Part shown: positions 17,761 through 26,092 of the stretch, in pieces
Numbering within the stretch: the first letter of the stretch is position 1
Layout of the letters: the number at the start of each line of letters is the position of its first letter
Assembly: GCA_029779435.1 (NCBI GenBank)
Contig: JAKPAM010000256.1
Location: 1 to 64,000, forward strand
Direction: 5' to 3'
Length of the DNA: 64,000 nt
Source: Pseudomonadota bacterium
GTDB lineage: Bacteria; Pseudomonadota; Gammaproteobacteria; Burkholderiales; Burkholderiaceae_E
Notes under the pieces: model-generated
What the model was told of the DNA's origin: nothing
The model's database searches: none
The model's input: only the letters and a program-made list of their open reading frames with translations
Program-made: the position numbers and the translations under genes

Positions 17761-18063
17761 TCAGCCGAACGACTTCTGCAGTCTGGCGAGTTCGGCTTCC
17801 ACCTGCTTGGCGATCTGCTCGAGCTGTTTCTGCATTTCGCCGCTACGCTTGCGCTCCGCCTCGAACGCCGCGTCGACGGCGGCCAGCCGCTCCTTCAGCA
17901 TGGGGTCGCTCTCGATCAGGCGTTTCGCGGGTGCCGCCTTCAAAGCCTCGCGGACCGCGGCCTGGTCCGCCGCCTGTCGTTCCGCGAGTTGCCGGGCACG
18001 TGACGCCATGTCCTCGAGGCCGGCGCGCACGCGGTCCGAGATGTCCGTGATCAAGCGTTGCAT
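17761..18063 (-). CDS. Small coiled-coil protein, last gene of the eCIS operon
   Basis: A 100-residue, almost entirely alpha-helical protein with heptad-like spacing (KQLEQIAKQVEAELARLQ at the C-terminus); no signal peptide or membrane helix. Its ATG overlaps the stop of the beta-helix gene by 1 nt (TGATG), so it is the coupled last gene of the injection-system operon. I do not recognise a family. It could be a chaperone or attachment factor for the preceding fibre-like protein, a guess from coupling only. Confidence 0.7.
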   Translation of the reverse strand: MQRLITDISDRVRAGLEDMASRARQLAERQAADQAAVREALKAAPAKRLIESDPMLKERLAAVDAAFEAERKRSGEMQKQLEQIAKQVEAELARLQKSFG

Positions 18064-21000
18064 CAGTCGATCCTCACGTTGAACGGAGCCCAGGGGGTCG
18101 AGGCCAGCGGCGTCGACTGTCCCACCAGCACATCCTGCGTGGTGGCGTTGCCCATCACGGTCGCGCGCTCGGCCGATGCCGAGATCACGAGCGAGCGGGC
18201 GCCCCCTCGTACGACGTTGGCGCTGACCACGGCCGACGCGGAACTCAGCGTCACCGCATCGCCACGGCCGATGTACTCGCAACGGTTGTCAGCGAACTGT
18301 ATGTCGCTGCCCGACTGGACGGAGGCCGCCGGCGCGGCGCCGCGCGACTGCAGGACGTTGTTCCGGAACGCCACGCTGGAGCGGCGCGGCACCGGCGCCG
18401 CCGCATCGGAAAAATCGGTGGCCAGATCCTCGGCGAAGGCATGCGTGCCGTCGAGCACCAGCATGCGTGCCGTGCTCAGTTGTACCGCGCTGAAGTCCGC
18501 CAGATGCACGATCGGTCGCGCCGGGCCGGGCTCATGGATCAACACGCCGAACCACTGAGAGTCGTCAGGCCCTGCCGACACAGCGTCGCGCGCGATGCGA
18601 TTCTGGCTGACCTCGTTGCTCGAATACGGCCCGGTCAGCACGACGCCGCCCAGCGTCGCGCCCGGCAGAACCCCCGCGGGCCCTACCTGCTCGATGTCGT
18701 TGCCGAGCACGCGGCCGACACGGACGGCGAAGTGCGCGACGCCCGCCACGAGCGCGACGCCGCGTGCGGCTTCGACGCCGATGCGGCGCAGCGTGTTGCC
18801 CGCGATGTGCGCCGCCTGCGCGTTGCGCACGCTGATGCCCGCGATCACGGCGCCGAAATCCGGCTCGGTCCGTGCCGACCCGATGTCGTTCAGGTGATTG
18901 TTCTCGATGGACACCTGTCCGACCGGACCCGTCGGTTGCACGACGATGCCCTGGCCGCAGCGATCGATGATGTTGAGCTTGCAGATCAGGTCGCGCACCG
19001 GTGAGTTGACGAGGATGCCCGCGCCCGGGTAATCGCTGACCTGGTTGGCGAGGACCTGGCTCTTGTCGCTGCCGGTCTGATCGAAGCCGTTCATCAGCGT
19101 GATGCCCGAGCCCGTCGGCGGCCGGTTCGGCTGCTCGGTGGCGGTAATGCGGTTGCGCTCGATCCACACGAAATTCAGGCTGCACTGAATGCCGGGGCCG
19201 TTGACGGTCAGCGTGTTCCCTTCGACGCGCATGCCGGAGCCGATGAGCCCCGAACCCAGCAGCGAAATGGCCGTTTCGCGGCAGGTGCTGATGTCGTTGC
19301 CGCGGATGTGGTTGCCCGACAGGTGATAGACGATTCCGTCGAGCTCGATGGCTCGACGTTGGCAGATGAGCAGGTTGTCGTCGATGCGCGCCGACGTCAG
19401 CATCAGGAACGCCGCCGACTGCGGCGCGGCGCGATCCAGCGCGCGAATGCCGAATGGCGCGACGACGAGGTTGTCGCGGATGCCGAGGCCGGTGATGAGG
19501 CCCGCCAGCGAGACCGCAGCGGTAGGCGCTTCGGCGTTGGTCACGACGACGGTCAGCGATTGCAGCGTGATCAGCATCGAGCTGCTCACCGAGATGGCCG
19601 GCTGCTTGCCGGTGGACATCGCGGCGAGATTCTCGACGACGATGTTCGCGCCGTTCGCGATATCGAACACGCCGCCCGGTGCACTGACCACGGTGGCACT
19701 GCCCTGTCCGCGGATGCGCACCGATCGGCCACCGACCTGCACGGCCTCGCGCAGCGCGTACTGTCCGGCGCCGAGGCAGACCGTTCCCCCCGTTTCCTGC
19801 ACGCGCCGGACGGCATCCTGGATCGTCAGTTGTCCGCTGGCATGGGATTCCGGCGTCACGCATTGCGTGCAACTGCAGTCGTCGCCCCCCGCGGGCGGCC
19901 ACTTATGGCGGCAATCGCCGGGCTCGGCATCGCTGCCCGCATCCCATAGCGACAGCCGCGCATAGTGATGATGCGCGCCGCGCGGCGGCGCCTGGTCGAG
20001 GGCTTCGATCGAGGCATCGCTGGTACGCGCGGCGAATACCCAGTAGTCACCGGCACGAAAGCCCTTGGGACCCGCGGTGCCGAAGCTCACGGTCACCCCG
20101 TTTTCCAGCAGCAGCGTGGTGCCGGCCGCGGGAACCTCGATGACGCCCGTCGATGCGGCGTCGTCGAGATCCTGGAATACCGCGGTCGCGCCATTGCCGG
20201 CCGTCGACAACACCTTGCCGCGCTGGTTCCATAAGCGCACCCGCAGATTGCGCTGCCGCGGGAAGGTGCCATCGGGGAACGATGCCGGGAGCATGTCGGC
20301 CGGCAGCGGGGCATTCAGCGCGATGTGTCGATCCTTGCCCGCGATGACCGTGGCCTTGCGGATCTCTCCGGGACGCTGCGCGAACTCGCGCGTGTCGTCG
20401 AGGATCTCCACCCAGTCGCCGCTGTTGATGCGCAGCACCTCGTCACGGCCCAGCGAATCGACCTGCAACTCGCTGGCCGATACGCAGGCGCTGACGCGCG
20501 TCTGCACGCTGGCGTTGTCGCGCGACCATTTGAAGGTGGCCGCCCCCCCGGGTTGGCCGGCTTCGTGTATCTCGACGCGGTAGAGCTGGTTCTCGAGTCC
20601 GCGATAGCCCCCTTCTGGCGGCAATTCGCACGGGTCGGTCACCGCGGCCACCTCGTAGGTGCCGGTGGACAGCCGCCCGGTGGACGGCGCGATCAGGTCG
20701 GCCCATCCGGCCAGCTCCGCGTCCGGCGAATCGCAGGTGGTCCCGGCGCCGGCTTCATCGGCGAGCACACGCACCTGCCAGACGGTCTGCAGGCGCGAGC
20801 TGGTCTCGACACCCACAGCGGTTTCCACCAGGTCCGGCTGCTCGACGTGCGTGACCTCGCGATGCCAGACATCGAGGTAGACCAGATGACGACCGGCCTC
20901 CGGCAGCGCCGGCGGATCGGGGAGATAAGGCTGCGACTCGTAAGGCACCGGTGCGCTGAAGCACGGCTCCGCCATCAGCGGGTCGAATACGCGGCCCGCC

Positions 21001-21299
21001 GGATCCACGTTGCCGTGGTTCTCGGCGAGCAGGCCGTCGACATACAGCCGCCCCGGCCCGATCGACAGCGTGCGCGCGCCGCTGGCGGTGTTGCCCAGCG
21101 CGATGCGGAACGCATCGGGCGTGTTGGCGCCGACGGTGGCCCGGCCCAGCACGTCGCCGGCCAGCGCGCGCAGGCGGCGGTCGAGGATCGCGACCAGCTC
21201 GTTGGCGTCCGCATCGAGCAATACCGCGCCCTGCTTCAGTTCCACGCCGGCGTAGTCGAGCAGCGGATTGGATCTGACCTTCGAGAAATCGGCACCCAT
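18063..21299 (-). CDS. DUF6519/parallel beta-helix protein, candidate eCIS fibre
   Basis: A 1078-residue protein. The N-terminal about 450 residues (starting MGADFSKVRSNPLLDYAGVE) match what I know as DUF6519, which occurs in contractile-tail loci and probably docks to the baseplate. A Cys-rich segment (DDCSCTQC) at about 480-490 leads into a right-handed beta-helix (about 500-1000) with typical short repeats such as IRGNDISTCRETAISLLGSG and RVEGNTLTVNGPGIQC. Such beta-helices often bind carbohydrates or serve as trimeric fibres. It follows the tail-I gene by 18 nt and precedes a small coiled-coil gene. Host-recognition fibre is the best guess from layout; no classical Pvc13-like fibre is present. 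Confidence 0.72.
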   Translation of the reverse strand: MGADFSKVRSNPLLDYAGVELKQGAVLLDADANELVAILDRRLRALAGDVLGRATVGANTPDAFRIALGNTASGARTLSIGPGRLYVDGLLAENHGNVDPAGRVFDPLMAEPCFSAPVPYESQPYLPDPPALPEAGRHLVYLDVWHREVTHVEQPDLVETAVGVETSSRLQTVWQVRVLADEAGAGTTCDSPDAELAGWADLIAPSTGRLSTGTYEVAAVTDPCELPPEGGYRGLENQLYRVEIHEAGQPGGAATFKWSRDNASVQTRVSACVSASELQVDSLGRDEVLRINSGDWVEILDDTREFAQRPGEIRKATVIAGKDRHIALNAPLPADMLPASFPDGTFPRQRNLRVRLWNQRGKVLSTAGNGATAVFQDLDDAASTGVIEVPAAGTTLLLENGVTVSFGTAGPKGFRAGDYWVFAARTSDASIEALDQAPPRGAHHHYARLSLWDAGSDAEPGDCRHKWPPAGGDDCSCTQCVTPESHASGQLTIQDAVRRVQETGGTVCLGAGQYALREAVQVGGRSVRIRGQGSATVVSAPGGVFDIANGANIVVENLAAMSTGKQPAISVSSSMLITLQSLTVVVTNAEAPTAAVSLAGLITGLGIRDNLVVAPFGIRALDRAAPQSAAFLMLTSARIDDNLLICQRRAIELDGIVYHLSGNHIRGNDISTCRETAISLLGSGLIGSGMRVEGNTLTVNGPGIQCSLNFVWIERNRITATEQPNRPPTGSGITLMNGFDQTGSDKSQVLANQVSDYPGAGILVNSPVRDLICKLNIIDRCGQGIVVQPTGPVGQVSIENNHLNDIGSARTEPDFGAVIAGISVRNAQAAHIAGNTLRRIGVEAARGVALVAGVAHFAVRVGRVLGNDIEQVGPAGVLPGATLGGVVLTGPYSSNEVSQNRIARDAVSAGPDDSQWFGVLIHEPGPARPIVHLADFSAVQLSTARMLVLDGTHAFAEDLATDFSDAAAPVPRRSSVAFRNNVLQSRGAAPAASVQSGSDIQFADNRCEYIGRGDAVTLSSASAVVSANVVRGGARSLVISASAERATVMGNATTQDVLVGQSTPLASTPWAPFNVRID

Positions 21300-21317
21300 G
21301 GTCGTCTCCGTACGGGA

Positions 21318-23441
21318 TCAGGTTGCGTAGATCAGGCCCGCGCGCAGGCCGAATCGCAGGTATTCATCGAGGCGGATCCGCAGATTGGTTTCGCGTAGCG
21401 GCTGCAACAGCGGATGCAGGACCCCCATCTCGCCGCCGTCGCTGGCCCCCTCGCGGATCACTCGCGCCGTCGCGGGGCGCAACTGGCAATAGCCAGGCTC
21501 CCCGTAGCGCAGCGAGGTGAAATGCGGCAGCACTTGCGGATCCCTCGTGTCCGGCTGGCAGCGAAATCGTCTCGGCGTGATCGAGCTCGTGGGCACGTAG
21601 CTGAAACGCAGGCAGCCTTCCTGCCGGCGCGCGGCCATCACCGGCCCCGTGAAAATGCAGTTGCTGGCGACGCGCATCAGTCGTGTGTGCACACGGCCGA
21701 TCACCGTGCAGTCCTCCAGCGAAATCTCGGCGCCCGCCGCGCCGGCGGTATCCGCCGCGAACGCGCTGCCATCTTCAGTCGCCGCGTCCACGATGCAGTC
21801 CTTCAAGCTGACGGTCACGTTCGACTCGCCGATGACATGCAGCGCGCCGGTGATGCAGCGTTCGAGGACGAGTTCGGTGAACGGATGTTCGACGACGAGG
21901 CTCGGCGAACCCGGCGCATCCGGCTCGCCATGCGCGCCCAGCGTCAGACCGGGCACCAGCGTGCAATCGCGCAGGACCAGCGTGCGCTTGTCGTTGTCGG
22001 CGGCCGCCGGCAGGTGGAGCGCCGCACCGGAAAAGACCAGGCCATCCAGCACCAGCGTACCGTTCGCGGCGATCCGCACGGTCATCGGCGCGCTGGCCGA
22101 GATCAGCGGACGCTGTCCATTGCTGGCGCCGATCACGGCACCGGGATGATCGGGGTCGTCGTCAGCGGGTGCCTTGAAGGTCGGCGACTCCTCGTACGTC
22201 AAGCTGTCTTCGATCAACAGGCGCCCGCCTGCCGTCTCGAGTTGATCGAGCAAGGGCTGCAGGAGCTGCGATCCGCTGGCCGTGAGCGCCAGGCCGTTCG
22301 CCGCGGCTTCGGCAGGAGCGCGTTCGTATTCGCCGCCCCCGATGTCGCGCGAGAAGCCGTAGTGGAACGTGGCCGTGAACGGCTCGGTGGCGTGATCCGC
22401 CGCCAGGTCCATGCCCAGCAACACGCGGCCGCGCTCCGGATCGAGGCCCAGTTGTTTCGGGCCGATGTCATCCTCGTGCGCCCAGCCGATGAAACCGCCA
22501 CCGCTGTCGAACACATCGCGCAGGTCGGCGATGCGCACCACCAACGGTTCATCGGGATCGGCGGGCGGCGTCGGCGTGGCGTTACGCAGCACCAGGTCGC
22601 TGCCGGCGCGCGACAACACCACGCTGCGGCCGGCGCCGTAGTCGTCGCTGCCCGTCACCTCATCGAGCGTCGCGGTGGCCTCGCGCACCTGCAGCGCGAA
22701 TTCGCGGATGCGCAGCGGATCCGGCACGTTCTTCGGGGCGGCCAGGGATTCGATCTGCGTTTCGATCCGCGGAGTGCGGAACAAGCGCAGGTCGGCGCCC
22801 AGCGGATTGACGCGGTGGCGGCGTCCGCTGGCGTCACCCGGGTCCGCCACCAGCGGCAGGCCGCGCAGCCGATAAGGCTGCAACCGCCACAGGAAGATGC
22901 CGATGTTCGGAATGCTGTAGCGGCCGCCCGCGTCCGGGCCGCGCACCTCGGCGGTATGCGCGACGGCGTTGAACGGGCCGTCGACGAACGACATCGCGCG
23001 CTGCGACCGTACCGCCGCGGTGGCCGGGGCGTGCAGGCGCACGTGGTTCATGTACTGCGTGGTGGCGAGCTGCTCGAAGTACTCGACGGCACGTGCCGGC
23101 CAGTCGGTGACATTGCGGGCAAGCTCTTCGAGCATCAGCGCCGTGCCCTTGCGTCGGCGATAAGCGATGGTGTTGGCCACTTCCGCCCGCGGCGACGACA
23201 CCGCGGGCGACGCGCCATGCAGCGAACGGTAGCCGATCAGTTCTCCGATGTACGGCGCCACCCATTCGGCGCAGGTCTCGATGAACTGATCGTCGTAGAG
23301 CTGCTCGAGATTCTCCTCGAGCGCCTGCAACTCGCGTGCGAACGCGCCGACCAGCGCTCGCAGCGGTCTGCCCTGCGCGTCGTCCCGGATGCGGTATACG
23401 GCGGGCAGCAGGCGATACAGCGAATCCGCGTCGAGACTCAT
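21318..23441 (-). CDS. eCIS tail protein I/baseplate wedge (Pvc12-like)
   Basis: A 707-residue protein. The first 180 residues (LYRLLPAVYRIRDDAQGRPL, then a helical stretch, then WVAPYIGELIGYRSLHG) match phage tail protein I-type wedge subunits that link the baseplate to fibres. The remaining about 500 residues contain an extra region with repeated short strands (about 430-640) resembling a second beta-helix, unusual for plain gpI. The ATG overlaps the stop of the J2 gene (ATGA). In Afp/PVC particles this position is the wedge protein of the Pvc11/Pvc12 pair. Confidence 0.78.
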   Translation of the reverse strand: MSLDADSLYRLLPAVYRIRDDAQGRPLRALVGAFARELQALEENLEQLYDDQFIETCAEWVAPYIGELIGYRSLHGASPAVSSPRAEVANTIAYRRRKGTALMLEELARNVTDWPARAVEYFEQLATTQYMNHVRLHAPATAAVRSQRAMSFVDGPFNAVAHTAEVRGPDAGGRYSIPNIGIFLWRLQPYRLRGLPLVADPGDASGRRHRVNPLGADLRLFRTPRIETQIESLAAPKNVPDPLRIREFALQVREATATLDEVTGSDDYGAGRSVVLSRAGSDLVLRNATPTPPADPDEPLVVRIADLRDVFDSGGGFIGWAHEDDIGPKQLGLDPERGRVLLGMDLAADHATEPFTATFHYGFSRDIGGGEYERAPAEAAANGLALTASGSQLLQPLLDQLETAGGRLLIEDSLTYEESPTFKAPADDDPDHPGAVIGASNGQRPLISASAPMTVRIAANGTLVLDGLVFSGAALHLPAAADNDKRTLVLRDCTLVPGLTLGAHGEPDAPGSPSLVVEHPFTELVLERCITGALHVIGESNVTVSLKDCIVDAATEDGSAFAADTAGAAGAEISLEDCTVIGRVHTRLMRVASNCIFTGPVMAARRQEGCLRFSYVPTSSITPRRFRCQPDTRDPQVLPHFTSLRYGEPGYCQLRPATARVIREGASDGGEMGVLHPLLQPLRETNLRIRLDEYLRFGLRAGLIYAT

Positions 23442-26092
23442 GGCATCTCCTCGAGGCGATCGAACGGGCCGGGATGCAGCGTGAGGATCTCGTCGGCGAT
23501 AAGCGTGCCGCCGTTCACGCTCATCCGACCGGCGAGCAGTCGACCCTGCAGCGAGCGACGAACCTGGGACAACGGCCGCGTACCGCCATACAGGAAATCG
23601 AGATCCACGGCGACCACGCCGCGCACGCCCTGCGCGACCGAAACGACTTCGGACTGCTGCACCGGCTGGCCCAATGCCCGCGCATCGAATCCGAAGCGCA
23701 TGCGCAACGCCGCCTCCACCTGCGCCAGCACCACGCTACCGTCGACGTCGGGATCGCGCTTGACGCGCAATCCGAGGCGAAACGTCGCCGCTCGATGCGC
23801 GAGCAGGCGCACCGTCACATGCGGATCGCCGCTATCGGCCAGCGCCATGGCGAGGTTGATCCAGATCGGACTGTCCGGCGAGATCACGACGCCATCGAGG
23901 CCGGCGATGGTGATCGCGATGGTGGGCCCGGTGGCTGGGTGCAACACTTGTGCGCGCGCCTTGGCGATGCCGGAGAACGCGCGCGCGAAGTCCTCGTAGT
24001 CGAGCAGCGACACGGCGCGGCCCAGCGTGCGGGTCATCAGCGGCATCGACTGGCGCGCCAGCTCCGCATCTTCCGGATCGGCGCCGCCTTCGGCGGGCAG
24101 CGGGTTGCTGACGCCCTTCATGCCCAACGGACGCTGCGTGGGCTGCGTGATGCTCTCCGCGGCAACATTGCCGGCCGCGCCCAGGCCCTTGCGATAGATC
24201 GCGCGAACGTTGTTGACGCCGGTGGAGGGTCGTGCGCCGCGCAAACCATCGCCAAAGGACACGTAGTTGCGGCCCTGCTCGTCGCTCTGCAGCGTGAACG
24301 CGCGATCGCGCGGCTGCGCACCATACAGGCTGTCGCGCAGCTTCCAGGCGATGTCGTCGACACGCACCGTGAGTTCGGGACTCGCGCCCAGCTCGTTGGC
24401 CGCCGCGCGATACGTGAGGGGCAACTGCATCAGCTCGAAGCGTTGGAACGGCGCCGCGGCGTTGCCCGCACCGAGGATCTGCGACACGGTTTCGCCGTGC
24501 GTGGCCAAGGCCACGTTGGCATGCACGACCACCGAGTCGCGGCGCAGTACCGCCGGCAAAGGCGGATCGATGGTCAGCATGCTGCGGCCGCCGCCTGCGC
24601 CCACGGCCGATACCAGCGTCACGCCATGGATGACGGCGACGCCGTCGCTGACGCGCCGGCCGCGAACCAGCAGATGCCGCCCCGCCTCCAGGCCCTCCGG
24701 CGAGACGGACACGGGAACGGCATTGCCGGTCACGGCATCGTCCACCGGGTACTCCGCGAGCGCCAGCGGCTCCGACTGTCCGAACACGCTGGTGCCGCGC
24801 ACCTGCGCCTGGAATTTGTCGTAGTTGGCGCCCGAGAGTCCCAGCCGCGTCACCTTGGCGGAGACGCCGAATTCCTCCCGCGACGCTTCGGCGACGCTGC
24901 CCACCCGATAAAGCTCGACATAAGTGCCGGCCGGCCCCGGCTCGCTCGGGTAATCGAAGTTGCCCAGGGCCAGCACCACGAAGCTGCCTGCCGATATTTC
25001 CGGGTACAGGGTGTCGAGATCGATGCTCGAAGCATCCGGGGAGATGTCGAAACGCGGCCAGTCCTCGGCTCGCGGCAAGGCCGCGCGAAACAGGACAGAC
25101 CCCGTCGACGCCGCGCGCGGAAACGTGAGCTCGTATCCCGAGCGGAAGTCCGTGGTCATCGTCAGCCAAACCGGCGCGTTGTGGCCGAACACCGCGGCGC
25201 GGCGGCGCAGCGCGAACACCCGCGGACTCGCGCTCGGATCCAGCGGCGGATCGGCCGAACCCAGAGGCCTGCGCCAACCCACTCGCGTGCGATCGTTTGC
25301 GGCATCGACGGTGACGCTGTCGAGGATGCGGAAGTCCCACTGGTTGGCGCCGTGATCGGCGATGAATTCATCGCCGACGATCAGCAGCGCATCGCCCGGC
25401 CTGAGTCCGGTGGAGACGCCGCGCAGAAAAGTGGTGGTCGCGCCGCGCACCGGGCGACCGGCTTCACGCATCCAGGGCTGCAGTGCATTCCACTCGGGGC
25501 GCGCCGTGAATCCTTCGACGGTTTCGAACACATGCGGTGCTTCACCCGGCGCCGGCACGCTGCGCACGGCGAGCCCGGGAGCCACCGTTACCTGCGCGGG
25601 CACGCCGGTGACGAACATGCCCGGTTCGGGCTTCGCTGCCGGCGGCGGCATCGGCGGCGTCTCGAAAGTGAAGGCCAGCAGCGCTTCGGCCGCGACGCCG
25701 GGCCGCAGGCGATAACCGATCAGGCGGCCCATCTCCTGCAGCGACAGGCGTTCACGCGCCGTGCCCAGGAACGACTCGTTGGCGATGCGCTCCTGGTAGA
25801 AAGTGAGCACGTCGGCCGCGCAGGCGAACGCGTCGATGAGGCCGATCGTGAAATCGTCGTCGTCACGGGTGCGCAGTTCCGCGAGCTTGCCGAAGCTGCT
25901 GGACGACAGCGCCGCATGAAGGCTTTCACGAAAATCCCCGTACGCTCCGATCCGATAACCGATCGCGGAGAGGCCGCCGCGATTGTCGATGACGAGCGGC
26001 GTCGACGGCGCGACGCCGTCACAACACAGGCAGGATTCCGTGCCGGGCGGGATCGGATCCAGGCGTGGAGGCTCGGGCCGCGGCGCGCTCAT
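23438..26092 (-). CDS. eCIS baseplate assembly protein J-like (second copy)
   Basis: An 884-residue member of the large 'putative baseplate assembly protein' family found in contractile injection systems, related to phage gpJ/T4 gp6. Visible family features are an N-terminal block with FACAADVLTFYQERIANESFL, ALLAFTFETPPMPPP, and a C-terminal wedge region with LSLLDYEDFARAFSGIAKARA followed by a gpJ-like end. N-terminal Cys-rich ESCLCCDG is notable. It overlaps J1 (ATGA) and tail-I (ATGA). J1 and J2 share layout but are clearly divergent, so both likely form the wedge ring as a heteromeric pair. Confidence 0.82.
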   Translation of the reverse strand: MSAPRPEPPRLDPIPPGTESCLCCDGVAPSTPLVIDNRGGLSAIGYRIGAYGDFRESLHAALSSSSFGKLAELRTRDDDDFTIGLIDAFACAADVLTFYQERIANESFLGTARERLSLQEMGRLIGYRLRPGVAAEALLAFTFETPPMPPPAAKPEPGMFVTGVPAQVTVAPGLAVRSVPAPGEAPHVFETVEGFTARPEWNALQPWMREAGRPVRGATTTFLRGVSTGLRPGDALLIVGDEFIADHGANQWDFRILDSVTVDAANDRTRVGWRRPLGSADPPLDPSASPRVFALRRRAAVFGHNAPVWLTMTTDFRSGYELTFPRAASTGSVLFRAALPRAEDWPRFDISPDASSIDLDTLYPEISAGSFVVLALGNFDYPSEPGPAGTYVELYRVGSVAEASREEFGVSAKVTRLGLSGANYDKFQAQVRGTSVFGQSEPLALAEYPVDDAVTGNAVPVSVSPEGLEAGRHLLVRGRRVSDGVAVIHGVTLVSAVGAGGGRSMLTIDPPLPAVLRRDSVVVHANVALATHGETVSQILGAGNAAAPFQRFELMQLPLTYRAAANELGASPELTVRVDDIAWKLRDSLYGAQPRDRAFTLQSDEQGRNYVSFGDGLRGARPSTGVNNVRAIYRKGLGAAGNVAAESITQPTQRPLGMKGVSNPLPAEGGADPEDAELARQSMPLMTRTLGRAVSLLDYEDFARAFSGIAKARAQVLHPATGPTIAITIAGLDGVVISPDSPIWINLAMALADSGDPHVTVRLLAHRAATFRLGLRVKRDPDVDGSVVLAQVEAALRMRFGFDARALGQPVQQSEVVSVAQGVRGVVAVDLDFLYGGTRPLSQVRRSLQGRLLAGRMSVNGGTLIADEILTLHPGPFDRLEEMP

